From: an uncultured Bacteroidales bacterium
GTDB lineage: Bacteria > Bacteroidota > Bacteroidia > Bacteroidales > Bacteroidaceae
NCBI GenBank assembly: GCA_902774335.1
Contig: CACYHW010000006.1
Location: 142,513 to 206,512 of the forward strand
Direction: 5' to 3'
DNA length: 64,000 nucleotides
A program made the position numbers and the translations under genes. Under the pieces are notes generated by a model that saw only the letters and a program-made list of their open reading frames with translations, did no database searches and was not told where the DNA came from. Shown here piece by piece: positions 54,932 to 64,000 of this stretch (the stretch's first letter is position 1; each line of letters opens with the position of its first letter).

Positions 54932-57505
54932 ATGAAGCGTATCATAAGACTTTTTATTACCCTGTTATTTGCATGCGCCAATGTCCACGCACAGGTTCCG
55001 GACTCCGCCGCGATGACCCGCCAGCTGATGCGCTTCGCAGGAAACCTGTACCAGTTCAACAACATATACCCGCAGGAAAAAGTCTATCTGGAGTTTGACA
55101 ACACCGCCTATTTCCAGGGCGAGACCATATGGTTCAAGGCCTTTGTGACACATGCCTCCACCCTGAAGCGTGCGCCCAGCAAGGTACTGTACGTGGATCT
55201 GGTGGCACCCACCGGACATGTGCTGAGCCGCCTCAAGCTCAAGGTCGTAGCCGGACAGGCCGACGGAGCCTTCCCTCTGATTGACGCCGCCACGGCACAG
55301 GCACGCGAAAAGCGCGGTATGGTGCTCTACCCCAGCGGTTTCTACGAGGTTAGGGCCTATACGCAGAACATGCTGGATTTCAGTCCCGAAATCATATTTT
55401 CACGTGTAATTCCAGTTTACACCAAGCCCGAGCAGACCGGCAACTACCAGGAATCGCTGGTGGTGCTGGACCAGGACAACCCGCTTGTGGAATCCATCCG
55501 TGAGCAGCAGAAGGAGCCCGATGACAGGATCAACCTGATGTTCTACCCCGAGGGCGGCGACATGGTGCAGGGATTGCCCTGCAACGTAGCCTTCAAGGTT
55601 ACCGACAAGAACGGAATGCCGGTAGAGGGAACGCTGGTGGTTCGCAGTCAGGACGATTCGGTCCACACCGTACACGACGGCATGGGTTCATTCCGACTGG
55701 CATCGGGCGGCAGCGAGACCGTGCGGTTTATATCGGACGAAGGCAAGAGCACCCGCGAGAGCCTGCCCAAGGCCGTAAAGAGCGGATACTCCATGATCAG
55801 CTCGATATCAGACTCCATACTCAAGGTGGAGATAAGCCGCACACGCGACCGCGGCGGCGAAACCTCAGGACTGGCGGTGACATGCCGCGGCAGCCTGATT
55901 CATTTCCAGCAAGTTCCCGATAAGGACAACATATCGCTTGATATTGACTGCTCCGGCTGGCCTGTAGGAGTGTGCCGCATGACACTCTACGACCGCAAGG
56001 GTATGATACTCTCATCGCGCAGCCTGTTCCATAACAACGACAGGTTCCGCAGCCCGGTGATATCGCTCGTGACGGACAGCATGTCCAGAGAGCCTTTCAG
56101 CAAGGAGATACTTGAACTCAAGCTTACCGATCCCAACGGCAACCCCATACGTGACAGGTTCTGCCTGTCGGTCCGTGACGGTGACGATTTCGGCACGGGT
56201 CAGAGCGATAACCTGCAGACCAACCTTTTGCTTTCATCGGACCTGAAGGGCTTTATCCAGAACCCCGCATGGTATCTGGAGGCTAACGATAATCTGCACC
56301 GCGAGGCTCTCAACCTGCTTACCCTGGTTCAGGGATGGGAGAGATACGAATGGAGGTATATGAGCGGTCTGGAGACCTTTGACGAGCAGCATCGCGTGGA
56401 GGATAGCCTGACCATGAACGGATGGGTACTCTCCTACTCCCGCCGCAAGCCGGTCAAGGATGTCGATGTGCTGGCATCGGTGGTACCCATCATCGACAAG
56501 ACTCAGTTCGAGACCTTCCAGTACCACACCGATTCCACCGGTTATTTTGGCTTTGACCTGAAGGATTTTTACGGTCAGGCCAGAATGAGCATCAACCTGA
56601 TGACCCACAAGAGGAACGGCAACCTCAAGTACGAGACCAGCACGCGAATACGCTTTGAGCGTTCCGAGCAGCCCAGTCCCAGAGCTTACCGCAAGCAGGA
56701 GCTCTTCCTGGACAGCACCCTGAGCCGTTATGTCGAGCCCGAGGACACGGTGAACACCGACAGCGACCTGCCCACAGTCATAAAGGAAGACCTTGGTATC
56801 ATACTGGAAGATGTGGATATTACCGAGAAGCGCAGGTTCGTGGATTACGACACCTTTACATCGTGGGATGTGGCCAAGGAGACCGAGATGGAGCTTGACA
56901 TGGGCGAATATACCACCGATATCATGGGATACCTGCTGGAAAAGGGCATACGTTTCGAGAACTACCCGCCCTACTTCTACGTCCACAACCAGCAGAAGGT
57001 TCTGGACAAGAAGCCGTTTGACGAACCCATGAGTATCGACATGATCGATGTCAAGAGCATCATTGTCTACGACGACGCCATGTACCCGCGTTACTTTGTG
57101 GATTTCATACCTCTGCTGGTGGAGCAACACCGCAGACATCTTGATATCGACTGGTTCGTTTGGGTTGACACCAGCTGGACACGTTACACATTGGTGGACA
57201 TCCAGATCAAGAACGACCGCGAACTTATGTCATACCGCGACATACGCAACCTGAGCCGCCGCACCACCACCGTCGAGGGATTCTCCCAGCCGGTTGAGTT
57301 CTACGCTCCCCAGTATCCCGACGGCGCGATCTTTGGTGATATCGACGTTCGCCGCACACTCTACTGGAACCCCAACGTGCTTACCGACCAGGAGGGCAAC
57401 GCCAGGGTTGAGTTCTATAACAACAGTTACTCCACGGGGTATACTATCAGCGGTGCCGGCATTACCGCCTCCGGCACTCCCTACATCCTGAATCAAACCT
57501 GGTAA
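54932..57505 (+). CDS. Exported MG2 (alpha-2-macroglobulin-like) domain protein
   Basis: 857 aa from ATG at 54932, with a signal peptide (LFITLLFACANVHAQ). QEKVYLEFDNTAYFQGETIW (~45-65) is the characteristic start of MG2 domains in Bacteroidetes surface proteins. Further Ig-like beta domains follow (INLMFYPEGGDMVQGLPC; LDSTLSRYVEPED). Near residue 640 a segment (TTDIMGYLLEKGIRFENYPP) recalls the TonB-receptor plug-like domain found in such proteins. The end (NNSYSTGYTISGAGITASG) is a carboxypeptidase-like strand. It is probably envelope-located; the role is unknown. Confidence 0.75.
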   Translation: MKRIIRLFITLLFACANVHAQVPDSAAMTRQLMRFAGNLYQFNNIYPQEKVYLEFDNTAYFQGETIWFKAFVTHASTLKRAPSKVLYVDLVAPTGHVLSRLKLKVVAGQADGAFPLIDAATAQAREKRGMVLYPSGFYEVRAYTQNMLDFSPEIIFSRVIPVYTKPEQTGNYQESLVVLDQDNPLVESIREQQKEPDDRINLMFYPEGGDMVQGLPCNVAFKVTDKNGMPVEGTLVVRSQDDSVHTVHDGMGSFRLASGGSETVRFISDEGKSTRESLPKAVKSGYSMISSISDSILKVEISRTRDRGGETSGLAVTCRGSLIHFQQVPDKDNISLDIDCSGWPVGVCRMTLYDRKGMILSSRSLFHNNDRFRSPVISLVTDSMSREPFSKEILELKLTDPNGNPIRDRFCLSVRDGDDFGTGQSDNLQTNLLLSSDLKGFIQNPAWYLEANDNLHREALNLLTLVQGWERYEWRYMSGLETFDEQHRVEDSLTMNGWVLSYSRRKPVKDVDVLASVVPIIDKTQFETFQYHTDSTGYFGFDLKDFYGQARMSINLMTHKRNGNLKYETSTRIRFERSEQPSPRAYRKQELFLDSTLSRYVEPEDTVNTDSDLPTVIKEDLGIILEDVDITEKRRFVDYDTFTSWDVAKETEMELDMGEYTTDIMGYLLEKGIRFENYPPYFYVHNQQKVLDKKPFDEPMSIDMIDVKSIIVYDDAMYPRYFVDFIPLLVEQHRRHLDIDWFVWVDTSWTRYTLVDIQIKNDRELMSYRDIRNLSRRTTTVEGFSQPVEFYAPQYPDGAIFGDIDVRRTLYWNPNVLTDQEGNARVEFYNNSYSTGYTISGAGITASGTPYILNQTW

Positions 57506-57522
57506 AAACCTGAAGAACGAAC

Positions 57523-57536
57523 AGGGTCTGACCCTA
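57523..57536. repeat. Short GGGTCAGACCC palindrome on a stop codon (E)
   Basis: AGGGT-CTG-ACCCT (57523-57535). On the minus strand the TAG stop of the transporter gene (57534-57536) runs directly into GGGTCAGACCC. The core resembles copies C and D. Confidence 0.6.
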
Positions 57537-59225
57537 AAAGAGCGAGCACCCAATCAGCACCAACAGCTGAGCGGTAAGGATGCGAAGGAACATAGTCAGA
57601 GGATAAACTGTGGAGTAAGCCACAGCCGGAGCGTCATGCTCGGTCTGACCGTTAGCGAATGCCAGTGCAGGAGGATTCGTGCTGGCGCCTGCCACAAGAC
57701 CCAATATGCTGTAGTAATTCATGCCATGGCGCTTGCGTGCTATAAGAGCGACCACAAACACCGGAATAACAGTGATAAGCAGGCCTGCCAACATGAATGT
57801 GAGTCCGTCACCGGACATTATTGTATCAACGAATGTAGCACCCGACTTGATGCCCACACTGGCCAGGAACAGGGCTATACCCACCTCGCGCAACATCATC
57901 AGGGCGCTGGCTTTGGTATAGGTGACAAGTCCCATCTTGTATCCGAACCTGCTGATAAGGATAGCTACAACCAGCGGACCGCCGGCAAGGCCGAGCTTAA
58001 GAGGTGTAGGAATACCGGGTATGGTAAGAGGAATGCTTCCAAAGAGCACACCTACAAGAATGCCGATGAACATGGTGGCCAGGTTAGGAGCATCCAGACG
58101 CTTCATCTCATTGCCCACACGCTGTGCCACGGCTGCCACGCTGCTGGCCTTACCCACAACCGACAGGCGGTCACCTATCTGAAGTACAAGGCTGGCCGAT
58201 GCAAACAGCTCGGTACCGGAACGTACCACGCGGGTGATGGTCACATCGTACACGCTGCCCAGATGGAGCTCGCCCAGAGTCTTGCCGTTGAGCTTCTCCT
58301 TGGTCACCACGATGCGGCGTGATACCATCGGCTCAGAGCTCTTGATGCTGTCCCACTCCACATCGACCACACTTCCCAGCAGGGTACGGATAGCCTCACC
58401 GTCATCCTCGGCGCTTACCACGCACAACTGGTCGCCCAGATGTACAACGGTATCCCTGTGAGGAGTGATAACCTCGCCCTCATGGTTCAGGCGTGAGCAT
58501 ATGAACTCACGGTTGATAAGGCGGCGAAGTTCAAGGATGGTCTTGCCGTCCAGACGCTCATTCGTCATGGCAAGATACTGTCTCATGGGCTTGGTGCTGG
58601 TATCCTCCTTCTTCATGTTCTCCAGCTCCAGGTTCTCCCTGTCATCCTTGATGCGGCAGATGGCCTTCACGATCATGGGCACCATAATGACACCCAGAAC
58701 GGCAAGCGGATAGGCGCATGCATAACCGTTGGCTATCTCCACGCCTGTCTTGCCCATCTGACGGAGTGCCTCCTCGGCAGCACCCAGACCGGGGGTATTG
58801 GTCACGGCACCACTCAACACGCCCACAAGCATGGGGAAACTGTCCGGATTTGAACGGTCAAACAACAGGTAATATGCACCTATGGCAACTACGATGTTAA
58901 GCGTGATAAGAAGCACAGCCAGACGGTTCATCTTGACTCCTCCCTTAAGGAACAAGCTGAAGAATGACGGTCCCACCTGAAGACCCAGACTGTAAACGAA
59001 CAGTATCAGACCGAAGTCCTGGATAAAGCTTATTGTCTTGAGATTTCCGGTAAAGCCGAAGTGAGCCACTACGATACCGGTAAAAAGCACAAAGGCTACG
59101 CCGAACGATATACCTCTGAATTTGACCTTGCCCAGCAATACGCCGACGGCGATAACAAAAGAGTAGAGTAAGAGCAGATGTGCTATAGATTCCGTGTCAA
59201 AAAGAAGAGATTTTATCCAATCCAT
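57534..59225 (-). CDS. AspT/YidE-type transporter with two TrkA-C domains
   Basis: 563 aa. Ten or so membrane spans split into two halves (GVLSGAVTNTPGLGAAEEAL; LGLVAGASTNPPALAFANG). Between them lie two TrkA_C regulatory domains (LGDQLCVVSAEDD; IGDRLSVVGKASSV). This is the aspartate:alanine exchanger family (AAEx). The transported compound cannot be told from sequence. It converges on the MG2 gene. Confidence 0.92.
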   Translation of the reverse strand: MDWIKSLLFDTESIAHLLLLYSFVIAVGVLLGKVKFRGISFGVAFVLFTGIVVAHFGFTGNLKTISFIQDFGLILFVYSLGLQVGPSFFSLFLKGGVKMNRLAVLLITLNIVVAIGAYYLLFDRSNPDSFPMLVGVLSGAVTNTPGLGAAEEALRQMGKTGVEIANGYACAYPLAVLGVIMVPMIVKAICRIKDDRENLELENMKKEDTSTKPMRQYLAMTNERLDGKTILELRRLINREFICSRLNHEGEVITPHRDTVVHLGDQLCVVSAEDDGEAIRTLLGSVVDVEWDSIKSSEPMVSRRIVVTKEKLNGKTLGELHLGSVYDVTITRVVRSGTELFASASLVLQIGDRLSVVGKASSVAAVAQRVGNEMKRLDAPNLATMFIGILVGVLFGSIPLTIPGIPTPLKLGLAGGPLVVAILISRFGYKMGLVTYTKASALMMLREVGIALFLASVGIKSGATFVDTIMSGDGLTFMLAGLLITVIPVFVVALIARKRHGMNYYSILGLVAGASTNPPALAFANGQTEHDAPAVAYSTVYPLTMFLRILTAQLLVLIGCSLF

Positions 59226-59276
59226 TATCGTTCAACCTTTTATACGACTCAAAAATGCCTTTTCATATTTCGGATG

Positions 59277-59284
59277 CAAAGGTA
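59277..59284 (-). promoter_or_regulatory. -7 box of the AspT-type transporter gene
   Basis: Minus strand TACCTTTG fits TAnnTTTG, 51 nt before the ATG at 59225. Confidence 0.55.
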
Positions 59285-59399
59285 CGTACATTTAATGTTC
59301 GTTATTCCCGGAACCCTATTATAAATCCTTAAAAAATTAATAGATATTCAGTAAATATAAATTCATCTACATCCGATAGGAATAGTGAATCAAATTGTA

Positions 59400-59407
59400 T
59401 ATATTTG
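59400..59407 (+). promoter_or_regulatory. -7 box of the mutA-mutB operon
   Basis: TATATTTG fits TAnnTTTG. A leader of ~60 nt follows with a small hairpin (GTCAGT-6 nt-ACTGAC, 59427-59445); no cobalamin-riboswitch B12-box is visible. Confidence 0.6.
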
Positions 59408-59472
59408 CCACGCTGTGCTTATTGAAGCGTCAGTCTGATTACTGACTTAAAACTATCAAACAAGTAATACTT

Positions 59473-61350
59473 ATGACCAAGAAAAGAGAGAAACTCTTCT
59501 CGGAGTTCCCACCGGTGTCTACCCAGGAGTGGATGGAAAAGATCACCGAGGACCTTAAAGGTGCGGATTTTGAGAAGAAACTCGTGTGGAGAACCAACGA
59601 GGGATTCAAGGTTCAGCCATTCTACCGTCAGGAGGATCTGGCAGGCCTTGACACAGAAACCAAACCCGGAGAATTTCCTTACAAACGCGGAACCAAGGCA
59701 TGCAACAGTTGGTATGTACGCCAGGGTATCAGCACCAAAGACCTCAAGGAGGCCAACGCCAAGGCTCTTGACATCCTGAACAAAGGTGTCGACTCACTCA
59801 GTTTCTGCTGCGGCGGCCGTCTGATCGAGGGGGCCGATCTGGAGGCACTGCTGGACGGCATCCTGGCCGACTGCATAGAGCTCAACCTGAGTACCAAGCC
59901 CCAGCTGGCATGTGCACAGGCTCAGGCTCTGGTTGACTACTTCACCAAGAAGGGTTATGACCTGAGCGCCCTGAAGGGTTCAATATCATACGACCCCATC
60001 GGCTCAATGCTCAAGAACGGTGTTGAGTGCGGATTTGAGGATGCAGCCAAGCTGATTGAGATACTCAAGCCCCTCAAGAAGTTCCGCGCCCTCACAGTCA
60101 AGGCTTCCATGCTTACCGACTCCGGCGCATTCTGCTATCAGGAGTTAGGTTACGCTCTGGCTTGGGGTAACGAGTACATGCGTACCCTCACCGAGGCCGG
60201 CGTTCCCGCCGACGCAGTTGCCAAGAAGATACAGTTCAACCTGGGCATCGGCTCCAACTACTTCATGGAGATTGCCAAGTTCCGTGCAGCACGTATGCTT
60301 TGGGCCAAGATAGTCGAGGCCTACAAGCCCGAGTGCCACTGTCAGGACAAGCCCGAGGACGGAATCTGCCGCTGCGCCTGCAAGATGCATATAAACGCCA
60401 TCACCACCAAGTACAACCAGACACTCTTTGACCCGTACGTAAACCTGCTGCGATCACAGACAGAGGCCATGAGTGCCGCCCTGGCCGGTGTAAACTCTAT
60501 AACAGTAACTCCGTTCGATGCTGCATATGCCAAGTCCGATGAGTTCTCGGAGCGTCTGGCCCGCAACCAGCAGCTGCTGCTCAAGGAGGAGTCGCATTTT
60601 GACAAGGTGGTTGACCCCGCCGGCGGCTCATACTACATTGAGAATCTGACTGAGGCTCTGGCTCAGCAGGCATGGAACCTGTTCCTCTCTGTAGAGGATG
60701 AGGGCGGCATGCTGGCAATGGTCAAGGCAGGCAAGGTCCAGGAGGCAGTCAACGCCACCAACGCCGCACGTCATGACAACGCCGCCAAGCGTAAGGAGTC
60801 ACTTTTGGGAACCAACCAGTTCCCCAACATAAAGGAGCTGTCAGAGGGCCGTACTCCCAAGAGCTGCTGTTGCTGCTGCAAGGCAGAGGGTGAGCCAACC
60901 ATCGCTACACTTGATTCATCACGCATAGCATCACAGTTCGAGGAGCTCCGCCTGGCTACTGAGGCCAGCGGCCGTCGCCCCAAGGTATTTATGCTCACCA
61001 TAGGTAACCTTGCCATGCGTCAGGCCCGCGCCCAGTTCTCAGGCAACTTCTTTGGCTGCGCAGGCTACGAGATTATTGACAACCTTGGTTTCAAGACCGT
61101 TGAGGACGGAGCCGAGGCAGCACGCAAGGCAGGCGCCGATATCGTAGTGCTCTGCTCAAGCGATGACGAGTACGCCGAGTATGGTCCCGCCGCATTCAAG
61201 GCCGTAGGTGACAGTGCAATCTTTGTGATTGCCGGTAACCCCGCCTGCATAGAGGACCTCAAGGCCGCAGGTATTGAGAACTATGTTCACGTACGCTGCA
61301 ACGTGCTTGAGACACTGAGAGATTTCAACAGCAAGCTTAACATCAAATAA
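59473..61350 (+). CDS. mutA: Methylmalonyl-CoA mutase small subunit
   Basis: 625 aa. The N-terminal barrel (KVQPFYRQEDLAGL; SLSFCCGG; LNLSTKPQLA) and degenerate B12-like C-terminal domain (KVFMLTIGNLAMRQARAQFSGNFFGCAGYE) are those of MutA; the DxHxxG cobalamin motif is absent, as expected. It forms the heterodimer with MutB that interconverts succinyl-CoA and methylmalonyl-CoA, used for propionate formation or use. Two cysteine-rich inserts stand out: CHCQDKPEDGICRCAC (~287-302) and CCCCC (465-469). Confidence 0.95.
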   Translation: MTKKREKLFSEFPPVSTQEWMEKITEDLKGADFEKKLVWRTNEGFKVQPFYRQEDLAGLDTETKPGEFPYKRGTKACNSWYVRQGISTKDLKEANAKALDILNKGVDSLSFCCGGRLIEGADLEALLDGILADCIELNLSTKPQLACAQAQALVDYFTKKGYDLSALKGSISYDPIGSMLKNGVECGFEDAAKLIEILKPLKKFRALTVKASMLTDSGAFCYQELGYALAWGNEYMRTLTEAGVPADAVAKKIQFNLGIGSNYFMEIAKFRAARMLWAKIVEAYKPECHCQDKPEDGICRCACKMHINAITTKYNQTLFDPYVNLLRSQTEAMSAALAGVNSITVTPFDAAYAKSDEFSERLARNQQLLLKEESHFDKVVDPAGGSYYIENLTEALAQQAWNLFLSVEDEGGMLAMVKAGKVQEAVNATNAARHDNAAKRKESLLGTNQFPNIKELSEGRTPKSCCCCCKAEGEPTIATLDSSRIASQFEELRLATEASGRRPKVFMLTIGNLAMRQARAQFSGNFFGCAGYEIIDNLGFKTVEDGAEAARKAGADIVVLCSSDDEYAEYGPAAFKAVGDSAIFVIAGNPACIEDLKAAGIENYVHVRCNVLETLRDFNSKLNIK

Positions 61351-61359
61351 TCCGTAGTT

Positions 61360-63507
61360 ATGAAACCTGATTTTAAGAACATCGACATAAAGGCTGCAGC
61401 TCCCGCAGGGAAGCTTTGCGGCTGCAAGGCAAAGAAAGCAGGTGCAGACGAGATCTGGAAGACTCCGGAGCATATTGAAGTCAAGCCTGTATATACCAAG
61501 GAGGATCTGGAGGGCATGGAGCACCTCAACTACGCTGCAGGTATCGCCCCCAACCTTCGCGGACCTTATTCAACAATGTATGTGATGCGCCCCTGGACCA
61601 TCCGTCAGTATGCCGGATTCTCCACTGCTGAGGAAAGTAACGCATTCTACCGCCGTAACCTGGCCGCCGGTCAGAAAGGTCTGTCGGTTGCGTTTGACCT
61701 TGCCACCCACCGCGGTTACGATGCTGACCACGAGCGTGTGGTAGGTGACGTCGGTAAGGCCGGTGTATCCATCTGCTCTGTAGAGGATATGAAGGTGCTG
61801 TTTGACGGCATACCTCTTAACAAGATGTCCGTATCAATGACAATGAACGGCGCCGTTCTTCCTATCCTGGCCTTCTACATCGTATCAGGTCTGGAGCAGG
61901 GCGCCACTCTTGAGGAGTTGCAGGGAACCATCCAGAACGATATCCTCAAGGAGTTCATGGTACGTAACACCTATATCTATCCGCCCAAGTTCTCAATGAA
62001 GATCATAGCCGACATATTCGAGTACACATCACAGAATATGCCCAAGTTCAACTCAATATCAATCTCCGGTTACCACATGCAGGAGGCAGGTGCTACCGCC
62101 GATATCGAGCTGGCTTATACATTGGCCGATGGTATGGAGTATCTGCGTGCAGGTATCAACGCCGGCATGAATATCGATACTTTCGCTCCGCGTCTGTCAT
62201 TCTTCTGGGCCATCGGTACCAACCACCTCATGGAGATAGCCAAGATGCGTGCTGCCCGTCTGCTCTGGGCCAAGATAACCAAGAGCTTCGGCGCCAAGAA
62301 CCCCAAGTCAATGGCTCTGCGTACACACTGCCAGACATCGGGTTGGTCACTCACCGAGCAGGATCCGTTCAACAACGTAGGCCGTACCTGCATCGAGGCT
62401 ATGGCAGCAGCCCTGGGTCACACCCAGTCACTGCACACCAACGCCCTTGACGAGGCTATCGCACTGCCTACCGATTTCTCGGCACGTATTGCCCGTAACA
62501 CCCAGATCTACATCCAGGAGGAGACCAACGTATGCCGTGAGGTTGACCCTTGGGCAGGCTCATACTACATTGAGTCACTGACCGACGAGATTGCCCACAA
62601 GGCATGGGAGCACATCCAGGAGATCGAGAAGCTGGGCGGTATGGCCAAGGCTATCGAGACCGGTCTGCCCAAGATGCGTATCGAGGAGGCTGCAGCCCGC
62701 ACACAGGCCCGCATCGACTGCGGCATCCAGACCATTGTAGGTACCAACAAGTACCGTCTGGATCACGAGGATCCCATAGATATCCTTGAGATCGATAACA
62801 CCGCAGTACGCAACCAGCAGATCGAGCGCTTGAAACAGCTCCGCGCAAACCGCAACGAGGCCGATGTACAGAAGGCTCTTGATGCCATCACCAAGTGCGT
62901 CGAGACCGGTAAGGGCAACCTGCTTGCTCTTGCTGTCGAGGCCGCCAAGGTGCGTGCATCACTGGGTGAGATTTCATATGCCTGCGAAAAGGTTGTAGGC
63001 CGATACAAAGCAGTAATCAGAACAATATCAGGCGTGTATTCATCAGAAAGCAAGAAAGACGCAGACTTTGAGAAAGCCTGCCAGCTTACAGCAGAGTTCG
63101 CAAAGAAGGAGGGCCGTCAGCCCCGTATCATGATTGCCAAGATGGGTCAGGACGGTCATGACCGCGGCGCCAAGGTTGTAGCCACCGGTTACGCCGACTG
63201 CGGATTTGACGTCGATATGGGTCCGCTCTTCCAGACTCCGGCCGAATCGGCCCGCGAGGCTGTCGAGAACGATGTCCACGTGCTTGGCGTATCCTCACTT
63301 GCCGCCGGTCACAAGACCCTTGTACCCCAGGTAATCGAGGAACTCAAGAAACTTGGCCGTGAGGATATCATGGTAGTGGTTGGCGGAGTAATCCCCACCC
63401 AGGACTACGACTTCCTCTACAAAGCAGGCGCCGCCGCCATCTTCGGCCCCGGCACCAGCGTTGCCAAAGCCGCCGTCCAGGTTATGGAATTGCTCCTGGC
63501 GGAGTAA
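61360..63507 (+). CDS. mutB: Methylmalonyl-CoA mutase large subunit
   Basis: 715 aa. [35 protein letters not shown] and [14 protein letters not shown] line the CoA/substrate channel. The C-terminal B12 domain has DGHDRGA with the cobalt-binding His ~600, and [14 protein letters not shown]. It is the catalytic subunit and needs adenosylcobalamin. The N-terminal extension has CGCKAKK (Cys20, 22). It begins 9 nt after mutA. No meaB/argK gene follows within the window. Confidence 0.97.
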   Translation: MKPDFKNIDIKAAAPAGKLCGCKAKKAGADEIWKTPEHIEVKPVYTKEDLEGMEHLNYAAGIAPNLRGPYSTMYVMRPWTIRQYAGFSTAEESNAFYRRNLAAGQKGLSVAFDLATHRGYDADHERVVGDVGKAGVSICSVEDMKVLFDGIPLNKMSVSMTMNGAVLPILAFYIVSGLEQGATLEELQGTIQNDILKEFMVRNTYIYPPKFSMKIIADIFEYTSQNMPKFNSISISGYHMQEAGATADIELAYTLADGMEYLRAGINAGMNIDTFAPRLSFFWAIGTNHLMEIAKMRAARLLWAKITKSFGAKNPKSMALRTHCQTSGWSLTEQDPFNNVGRTCIEAMAAALGHTQSLHTNALDEAIALPTDFSARIARNTQIYIQEETNVCREVDPWAGSYYIESLTDEIAHKAWEHIQEIEKLGGMAKAIETGLPKMRIEEAAARTQARIDCGIQTIVGTNKYRLDHEDPIDILEIDNTAVRNQQIERLKQLRANRNEADVQKALDAITKCVETGKGNLLALAVEAAKVRASLGEISYACEKVVGRYKAVIRTISGVYSSESKKDADFEKACQLTAEFAKKEGRQPRIMIAKMGQDGHDRGAKVVATGYADCGFDVDMGPLFQTPAESAREAVENDVHVLGVSSLAAGHKTLVPQVIEELKKLGREDIMVVVGGVIPTQDYDFLYKAGAAAIFGPGTSVAKAAVQVMELLLAE

Positions 63508-63536
63508 TTCCCCTGCTCGCCAAAGTGTCCCACAAG

Positions 63537-63566
63537 AACCCCGCTCACAACCCGTGTAGCGGGGTT
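63537..63566 (+). terminator. Hairpin after mutB, probable terminator
   Basis: AACCCCGCT (63537-63545) pairs with AGCGGGGTT (63558-63566). There is no T-tract, so termination is likely but not certain. Confidence 0.55.
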
Positions 63567-63669
63567 CACTGTGTTACATCCCCTCATTTCGCGCCCGTGT
63601 CCCACACTCACCCGCCTCCCAGCACCCTCTCGCCCCTCCTCCCGTGTTACACCTTGGCAAGTTTTTAAG

Positions 63670-63849
63670 AAAACTTGAAGGGGTATAGTCTCGGATAGCT
63701 TGCTCCGCCGGACATACGGGTTGGGGACACAACGTTCCGAGGCTACTCCGGACCTCTCCGGACCCTAAACGGCGAACGCCTCCTTTTTAGTCCCCTTCGG
63801 GGCCTAACAGTATTCTAAGACTTTTCCAAATATTTTTGGACGTTTTTTT
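63670..63849 (+). ncRNA. Candidate structured RNA ending in a terminator
   Basis: No reading frame of interest. A long-range helix joins TAGTCTCGGA (63686-63695) to TCCGAGGCTA (63736-63745). It encloses a small hairpin GTTG/CAAC (63720-63733) and is followed by TCCGGA/TCCGGA (63747-63762), GGC-GAAC-GCC, and a CCCC-TTC-GGGG hairpin (63792-63802). TCCAAA-TATT-TTTGGA (63825-63840) then CG and TTTTTTT (63843-63849) is a classical terminator. It matches no RNA family I can name; tmRNA, RNase P and SRP signatures are absent. The 5' end and strand are inferred from the terminator. Confidence 0.45.
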
Positions 63850-63876
63850 AGAAACTGTTATCGTTGAGTTTGTTAC

Positions 63877-63929
63877 AATACGGATATCGCGGGGGACGCC
63901 TTCTAATGGTGTCCCTCGTTTCCGATATT
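63877..63929 (+). other. Long two-part hairpin near the right edge
   Basis: AATACGGA (63877-63884) pairs with TCCG-A-TATT (63921-63929, one bulged A). Inside, CGGGGGACGCC (63890-63900) pairs with GGTGTCCCTCG (63908-63918, two G-U). The direct repeat AGTTTTGTTACAA-like (63868 and 63956) and TAGTTTTG (63954-63961) suggest a promoter for a gene beyond the window. Confidence 0.5.
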
Positions 63930-64000
63930 ACCAACTGAGTAAACTCTTCTTTATAGTTTTGTTACAAGAAGGGATGATTATAGTTTCAGGCCGATATTTG

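Noticed and set aside
59408-59472. Cobalamin riboswitch before mutA
   Set aside because: The leader is only ~60 nt, without the B12 box or multi-helix core; only one small hairpin is visible.
63660-63860. tmRNA, RNase P RNA, SRP RNA or tRNA
   Set aside because: None of their conserved core sequences or a CCA-type acceptor end could be found.

Overview
The window looks like a chromosome segment of a Bacteroidetes bacterium, most likely order Bacteroidales and close to Prevotella/Bacteroides. Evidence for this is the repeated TAnnTTTG -7 promoter boxes with upstream TTG/TTTG, the absence of clear Shine-Dalgarno sequences, the PCMD and Mfa2-like lipoproteins, the fused AK-HSD thrA followed by an apgM-type 'homoserine kinase' and thrC, the two-subunit B12-dependent methylmalonyl-CoA mutase, and a GLUG/InlB-repeat surface protein. 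I see no rRNA, tRNA, IS element, integrase, phage gene or CRISPR array.

Layout: (1) 1-3.03 kb, minus strand: leuA-leuC (leuC runs off the edge) behind a complete transcription attenuator with an isoleucine-rich leader peptide. (2) 3.1-6.3 kb, plus strand: four genes joined by ATGA overlaps, namely an HprK-like kinase, a signal-peptidase-like protease, a PqqD/RRE protein and an ABC transporter; this resembles a peptide maturation and export system. (3) 6.3-15.9 kb, minus strand: a giant modular surface protein (about 2,614 aa), a 39-aa peptide gene directly behind it, a 52-aa membrane ORF before it, an array of repeated operator-like motifs, and an AraC-type membrane regulator. (4) 15.9-21.5 kb, minus: a threonine operon thrA-apgM-thrC plus a MetH-activation-domain gene; the apgM copy is broken by a deletion/frameshift. 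(5) 21.5-27.3 kb: dispersed 50/83-bp repeats, an exported esterase, and pnuC-radA-OMP-PCMD lipoprotein. (6) 27.3-38.6 kb: housekeeping genes (FAD oxidoreductase, SDR+ALDH, mrp, sensor kinase, cysK, trmB, ilvE, DUF5715-like).

(7) 38.6-44.9 kb, minus: an Mfa2-like lipoprotein and a carbohydrate-ester/arabinan block (GH43-like, Gly/Pro-rich lipoprotein, two paralogous CE1-type esterases). Several of these exported proteins share a GGFGG/QAPQG-rich low-complexity insert. (8) 45-50.2 kb, minus: a three-gene unit of coiled-coil membrane protein, HExxH metalloprotease with a predicted outer-membrane barrel, and PrsW protease. (9) 50.3-54.2 kb, minus: MATE pump, cytidylate-kinase-like, phosphoesterase, xseA, xseB. 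(10) 54.4-59.2 kb: Spy/CpxP-like Gly-rich protein, MG2-domain exported protein, and an AspT-type transporter facing them. (11) 59.4-63.5 kb: mutA-mutB. (12) 63.5-64 kb: no gene, but a probable structured, terminator-ended RNA and a long hairpin.

Two families of short palindromes occur between genes: one (GGGGACGGTTC) whose ends supply -33 promoter elements, and one (GGGGTCAGGCCCC) that sits exactly on stop codons. Amino-acid biosynthesis (Leu/Ile, Thr, Cys), B12-linked metabolism and envelope functions dominate the content.
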